Shown here piece after piece: positions 7,465 through 9,969 of a DNA stretch of 9,969 nucleotides. The DNA is taken from positions 1 through 9,969 of the forward strand of contig SYFN01000224.1 of assembly GCA_005800405.1 (NCBI GenBank), given 5' to 3'. Both the position numbers and the translations under genes were made by a program. The DNA is from Burkholderiales bacterium. Its GTDB lineage: Bacteria > Pseudomonadota > Gammaproteobacteria > Burkholderiales > Burkholderiaceae_D. Position 1 is the first letter of the stretch, and every line of letters starts with the position of its first letter. The notes under the pieces are model-generated. The model did not search any database. It was not told the origin of the DNA and saw only the letters and a list, made by a program, of their open reading frames with translations.

Positions 7465-7498
7465 GTTACACTTCACCGCTATCGCTTCGCTGTCCGAT

Positions 7499-8719
7499 AT
7501 GTTCAAGACCTCCGCGGCGCCAAAACTCTCTATCGTGTTGATTGCCAGCGGCATCATTGTGTCGCTGGAGATGGGCGTTCGACACGGCTTTGGCTTCTGG
7601 CTGCAGCCGATGTCGCTGCAGCATGGCTGGACGCGCGACACCTTTTCGCTTGCGATGGCATTACAGAATCTGATGTGGGGGGTGTTCGGTCCGCTGGCGG
7701 GAATGGCGGCCGACCGACTGGGCGCGGCACGCGTCATCATCGTGGGCGCGCTGTTTTACATGGCCGGGCTGCTCTGGATGGCATTCATCGATCAGGCTGG
7801 CCTTTTTGTGATCGGCTCCGGACTCCTGATGGGTGGCGCGCTGTCCTGTACCGCTTTCGGCGCCTTGTCGGGCATTGTAGGACGCACGGCATCGCCAGCC
7901 AAACGCTCGTGGGCCTTTGGGATACTCGGTGCGGCTGGTTCATTCGGTCAGTTTTTAATAGTGCCGGTCGAGCAGCAGATGATTGCGGCGACCGGTTGGC
8001 AACAGGCGCTGCTGATGCTGGCCGCTCTCATTGTTCTGACCATGATCCCACTGGCCTGGCTCTTGCGCGAACCTGCAGCACCGGCGCAGATACCTGGCCA
8101 GCAGCAAAGCATTCTGGAAGCAACGCGCGAAGCTTTTTCTTATCGACCGTTTCAGCTGCTGGTCTGCGGCTATTTCGTGTGTGGCTTTCAAGTAGTTTTC
8201 ATCGGCATGCATCTGCCTGCGCACCTGCGCGATAACGGGATTGATGATCCCAGGGTTGCTGTGGTGGTACTCGCGCTGATTGGACTCTTCAATATTTTTG
8301 GGTCTTTCTATGCTGGCAAACTGGGGGATGTACTGCCAAAGCGTTATCTTTTGTCGGGCATTTATTGTGCGCGAGCTGCAATCATCACACTCTTTCTGCT
8401 CGCGCCACTGTCACCGGTATCTGTATATCTTTTCGCTGGGGCTATGGGCTTCCTGTGGCTATCGACAGTACCGCTGACCAATGGCGTCATTGCAAGTATT
8501 TTTGGTATGCATTATCTGTCTATGCTGTCGGGATTCGTGTTCTTCTCTCATCAGATCGGCAGCTTTCTCGGCGTGTGGCTCGGCGGTTATCTGTACACGA
8601 TAGACGGCAACTACAACACGGTATGGATAATCACGATTGCGCTAGGTATTTTTGCCGGGTTAGTGAACTTGCCAATCAGAGAAAACGCGATCGTGCGTGT
8701 ACAAGCAGCGGCGGCATGA
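7499..8719 (+). CDS. Major facilitator superfamily transporter, 12 predicted helices
   Basis: The 406-aa product is an inner-membrane secondary transporter. It has alternating hydrophobic segments consistent with two six-helix halves and a cytoplasmic loop at about residues 190-215. The family signature between helices 2 and 3 is visible as GPLAGMAADRLGAARV (64-79), with a degenerate copy GSFYAGKLGDVLPKRY (268-283) in the second half. The early GFGFWLQPMSLQHGWTRDTFSLAMAL block resembles the monocarboxylate/oxalate-formate-type MFS branch, so an organic or amino acid substrate is possible but not shown. I chose the ATG at 7499 (MFKTSAAPKL), since the in-frame ATG at 7424 lies inside the upstream dyad and would add 25 residues that look like leader sequence. 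No strong Shine-Dalgarno is seen. The stop overlaps the next start (ATGA, 8716-8719). Confidence 0.88.
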   Translation: MFKTSAAPKLSIVLIASGIIVSLEMGVRHGFGFWLQPMSLQHGWTRDTFSLAMALQNLMWGVFGPLAGMAADRLGAARVIIVGALFYMAGLLWMAFIDQAGLFVIGSGLLMGGALSCTAFGALSGIVGRTASPAKRSWAFGILGAAGSFGQFLIVPVEQQMIAATGWQQALLMLAALIVLTMIPLAWLLREPAAPAQIPGQQQSILEATREAFSYRPFQLLVCGYFVCGFQVVFIGMHLPAHLRDNGIDDPRVAVVVLALIGLFNIFGSFYAGKLGDVLPKRYLLSGIYCARAAIITLFLLAPLSPVSVYLFAGAMGFLWLSTVPLTNGVIASIFGMHYLSMLSGFVFFSHQIGSFLGVWLGGYLYTIDGNYNTVWIITIALGIFAGLVNLPIRENAIVRVQAAAA

Positions 8720-8847
8720 TGCGCTCACGCTGGGCTCGGGCCGTGCTGCTCTTGCTGAGCACCGCTCTGGTTGCTCTGATTTTTTCTGGTTATCTTCGAT
8801 CCGCATTCATGCTCGATCTCGCCAACCCTTTGCATGTGATGCCATGA
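8716..8847 (+). CDS. 43-aa single-pass membrane microprotein between transporter and aminotransferase
   Basis: This reading frame encodes 43 residues: MMRSRWARAV, then a hydrophobic segment of about 18 residues (LLLLSTALVALIFSGYL region, 10-27), then a short polar end with LDLANPLHVMP. Three arginines before the helix predict the N-terminus in the cytoplasm and the C-terminus in the periplasm. Its start overlaps the transporter stop (ATGA, 8716-8719), and its stop overlaps the aminotransferase start (ATGA, 8844-8847). Two exact 4-base overlaps fill the 124 bases between the flanking genes with no slack, which strongly suggests a translated, coupled gene. A second ATG at 8719 is the alternative start. 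I do not recognise the family. It could be a small partner of the transporter, or act mainly to keep translation coupled. Confidence 0.7.
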   Translation: MMRSRWARAVLLLLSTALVALIFSGYLRSAFMLDLANPLHVMP

Positions 8848-9548
8848 AAACACACGATACCCTCTCCCGCCCCGCTGTGCAATCGCTGGTCGCATCGCGC
8901 ATACGCGAAGTGGCTAATGCGGGCATGGGGCGGTCGGATGTGCTGCCGTTCTGGTTTGGCGAGCCCGATGAAGTCACGCCTGATCTCATTCGCGAAGCAG
9001 CCAAGACCGCGCTGGATACGGGTGATACGTTTTACACACACAATCTCGGTGTACCGGCACTGCGCGAGGCACTCGCTCGATACGCCTCAGAGCTGCATCG
9101 GCCAGTCAGTGCGGACCATATTGCAGTCGCCTCTTCCGGTGTCTCTGCGCTGATGCTGGTGGCGCAGCTCTTGCTCAATCCTGGTTACCGGGTAGTGATC
9201 GTCACACCCCTGTGGCCCAACCTAATCGAGATACCGAAGATTTTGGGCGCTGAGGTTATTTCAGTACCCTTGCAGCTATCAACACGTCGCGCCGACCCAA
9301 TCTGGGAACTCGATCTTGATCAACTGCTGGATGCGCTGACACCGGATACAAAAGCACTGCTGATCAACTCGCCCAACAACCCCACTGGCTGGTCCATGCC
9401 AAGATCGCGGCAGCAAATCGTTCTTGATCACTGCCGCAAGCACGGCATCTGGTTGTTGGTAGACGATGTGTATGAACGACTGGTCTATGATGCGCCAGCC
9501 GGCGCGCGCACCTGTGCACCCTCGTTTCTCGATATTGCTGACACTAAT

Positions 9549-9551
9549 TAA
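9549..9551 (+). other. In-frame TAA within the aminotransferase frame
   Basis: The codon reads AAT TAA CGC at residue 236. Homology on both sides stays in the same frame, so this is a substitution, not a frameshift. The following base is C, a context known to favour readthrough of stops in bacteria. Confidence 0.85.
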
Positions 9552-9959
9552 CGCGTCGTATCGACCAACAGCTTTTCAAAATCCTGGCTGATGACAGGTT
9601 GGCGAATGGGCTGGATGCAAGTACCCACCTCGCTGATGGCCGATCTGGGCAAACTGATCGAGTACAACACCTCATGTGCGCCAGGCTTTGTGCAACAAGC
9701 AGGCATCATCGCCGTCGAGCGCGGTGAGTACATCGTTGCCCATTCCATCGCCCGTTATACCGAAGCACGCAATTATCTGTATGAGCAGCTTTCAAGGCCT
9801 GTTTTCCGCGAAGCGGGCATCGTTGCTCCGCACCCTGCAGGTGCGATGTATCTGTTTTTCCGCATTGAAGATGAAACCGATTCGCTCGCATTGTGCAAGC
9901 GTCTGGTAAACGAAGCGGGGCTAGGTCTTGCACCGGGTAGTGCGTTCGGACCCGAGGGC

Positions 9960-9962
9960 TAG
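9960..9962 (+). other. In-frame TAG near the C-terminal motif of the aminotransferase
   Basis: The codon reads GGC TAG GGC at residue 373, within a GPEG-x-G motif where Glu is usual. It lies 7 bases from the window edge, so the remaining C-terminus, including the substrate-carboxylate-binding arginine, cannot be inspected. Confidence 0.8.
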
Positions 9963-9969
9963 GGCGCTA

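Larger units (their letters stand above)
8844..9969 (+). pseudogene. PLP-dependent class I/II aminotransferase interrupted by two in-frame stops (3' end outside window)
   Basis: Fold-type I aminotransferases move an amino group between amino and keto acids using pyridoxal phosphate. From the ATG at 8844 the frame gives MKTHDTLSRPAV, then GEPDEVTPDLI, the cofactor-binding NSPNNPTGW (N179), VDDVYERLVYD (D207, Y210), and, after a TAA at 9549-9551, NSFSKSWLMTGWRMGW with the PLP lysine K246. The frame then continues intact through HPAGAMYLFFRIED to GSAFGPEG, where a TAG (9960-9962) stops it again. Homologues usually have Glu or Asp at the first position and Glu at the second (GPEGEG), and one G-to-T change at a Glu codon would explain each. 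The 235-aa fragment before the first stop lacks the lysine, and a restart at the ATG at 9591 also lacks it, so neither could be active. Recent decay, sequencing error and readthrough all remain possible. The substrate is unknown. Confidence 0.8.

Noticed and set aside
7408..8235. Plus-strand open frame of 275 codons overlapping the transporter in another frame
   Set aside because: Its translation is Arg/Cys/His-rich with no hydrophobic or motif pattern, while the overlapping frame is a clear MFS protein. It is a shadow due to codon bias.
9591..9962. Independent short gene starting at the ATG at 9591
   Set aside because: It is the same frame as the aminotransferase, starts in the middle of a conserved motif just after the PLP lysine, and lacks a ribosome site. 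It is the downstream part of the interrupted gene.
8844..9969. UAA and UAG reassigned to glutamate in this organism
   Set aside because: The long conserved genes (dprA, topB, def and others) contain many GAA/GAG glutamates and no internal TAA or TAG. TAA also ends def at the expected C-terminus. A reassigned code would show such codons throughout.

Overview
The window looks like chromosomal DNA from a betaproteobacterium, most likely in the order Burkholderiales. The reasons are the gene order fmt-def / LysM-protein, dprA, smg, topB, the long topoisomerase III with a lysine/alanine-rich tail, and moderately GC-rich coding sequence. The genus is not determined. I see no mobile element, CRISPR array, rRNA or tRNA. 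Most of the window is conserved housekeeping DNA, and the unusual part is the right-hand end.

Left, minus strand: the start of fmt (cut by the window edge) lies 3 bases downstream of def. Together they formylate the initiator Met-tRNA and later remove the formyl group from new proteins. A 129-base divergent region (917-1045) separates them from plus-strand genes. It carries a perfect 7-bp dyad that overlaps possible promoter elements.

Centre, plus strand: an exported LysM protein overlaps dprA (ssDNA and RecA loading in transformation) by ATGA. An AT-rich gap of about 345 bases follows, then smg (DUF494). A 198-base leader with a perfect 9-bp dyad then precedes topB (DNA topoisomerase III, 897 aa). 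TopB has two four-cysteine zinc modules and a histone-H1-like AKKA-repeat tail.

Right, plus strand: a small Ser/Gly-rich lipoprotein gene is followed by what looks like a tightly coupled three-gene unit. It consists of a 12-helix MFS transporter, a 43-aa single-helix membrane microprotein, and a PLP-dependent class I/II aminotransferase. Both junctions are 4-base ATGA overlaps. The aminotransferase frame is broken by two in-frame stops, TAA at 9549 and TAG at 9960. Both fall where a glutamate is likely, and the first lies upstream of the PLP lysine. The reading frame between the stops is fully conserved. This is either a very recent pseudogene, a sequence error, or readthrough.

The two observations most worth following up are the microprotein between the transporter and the enzyme, and the two stop codons in the aminotransferase.
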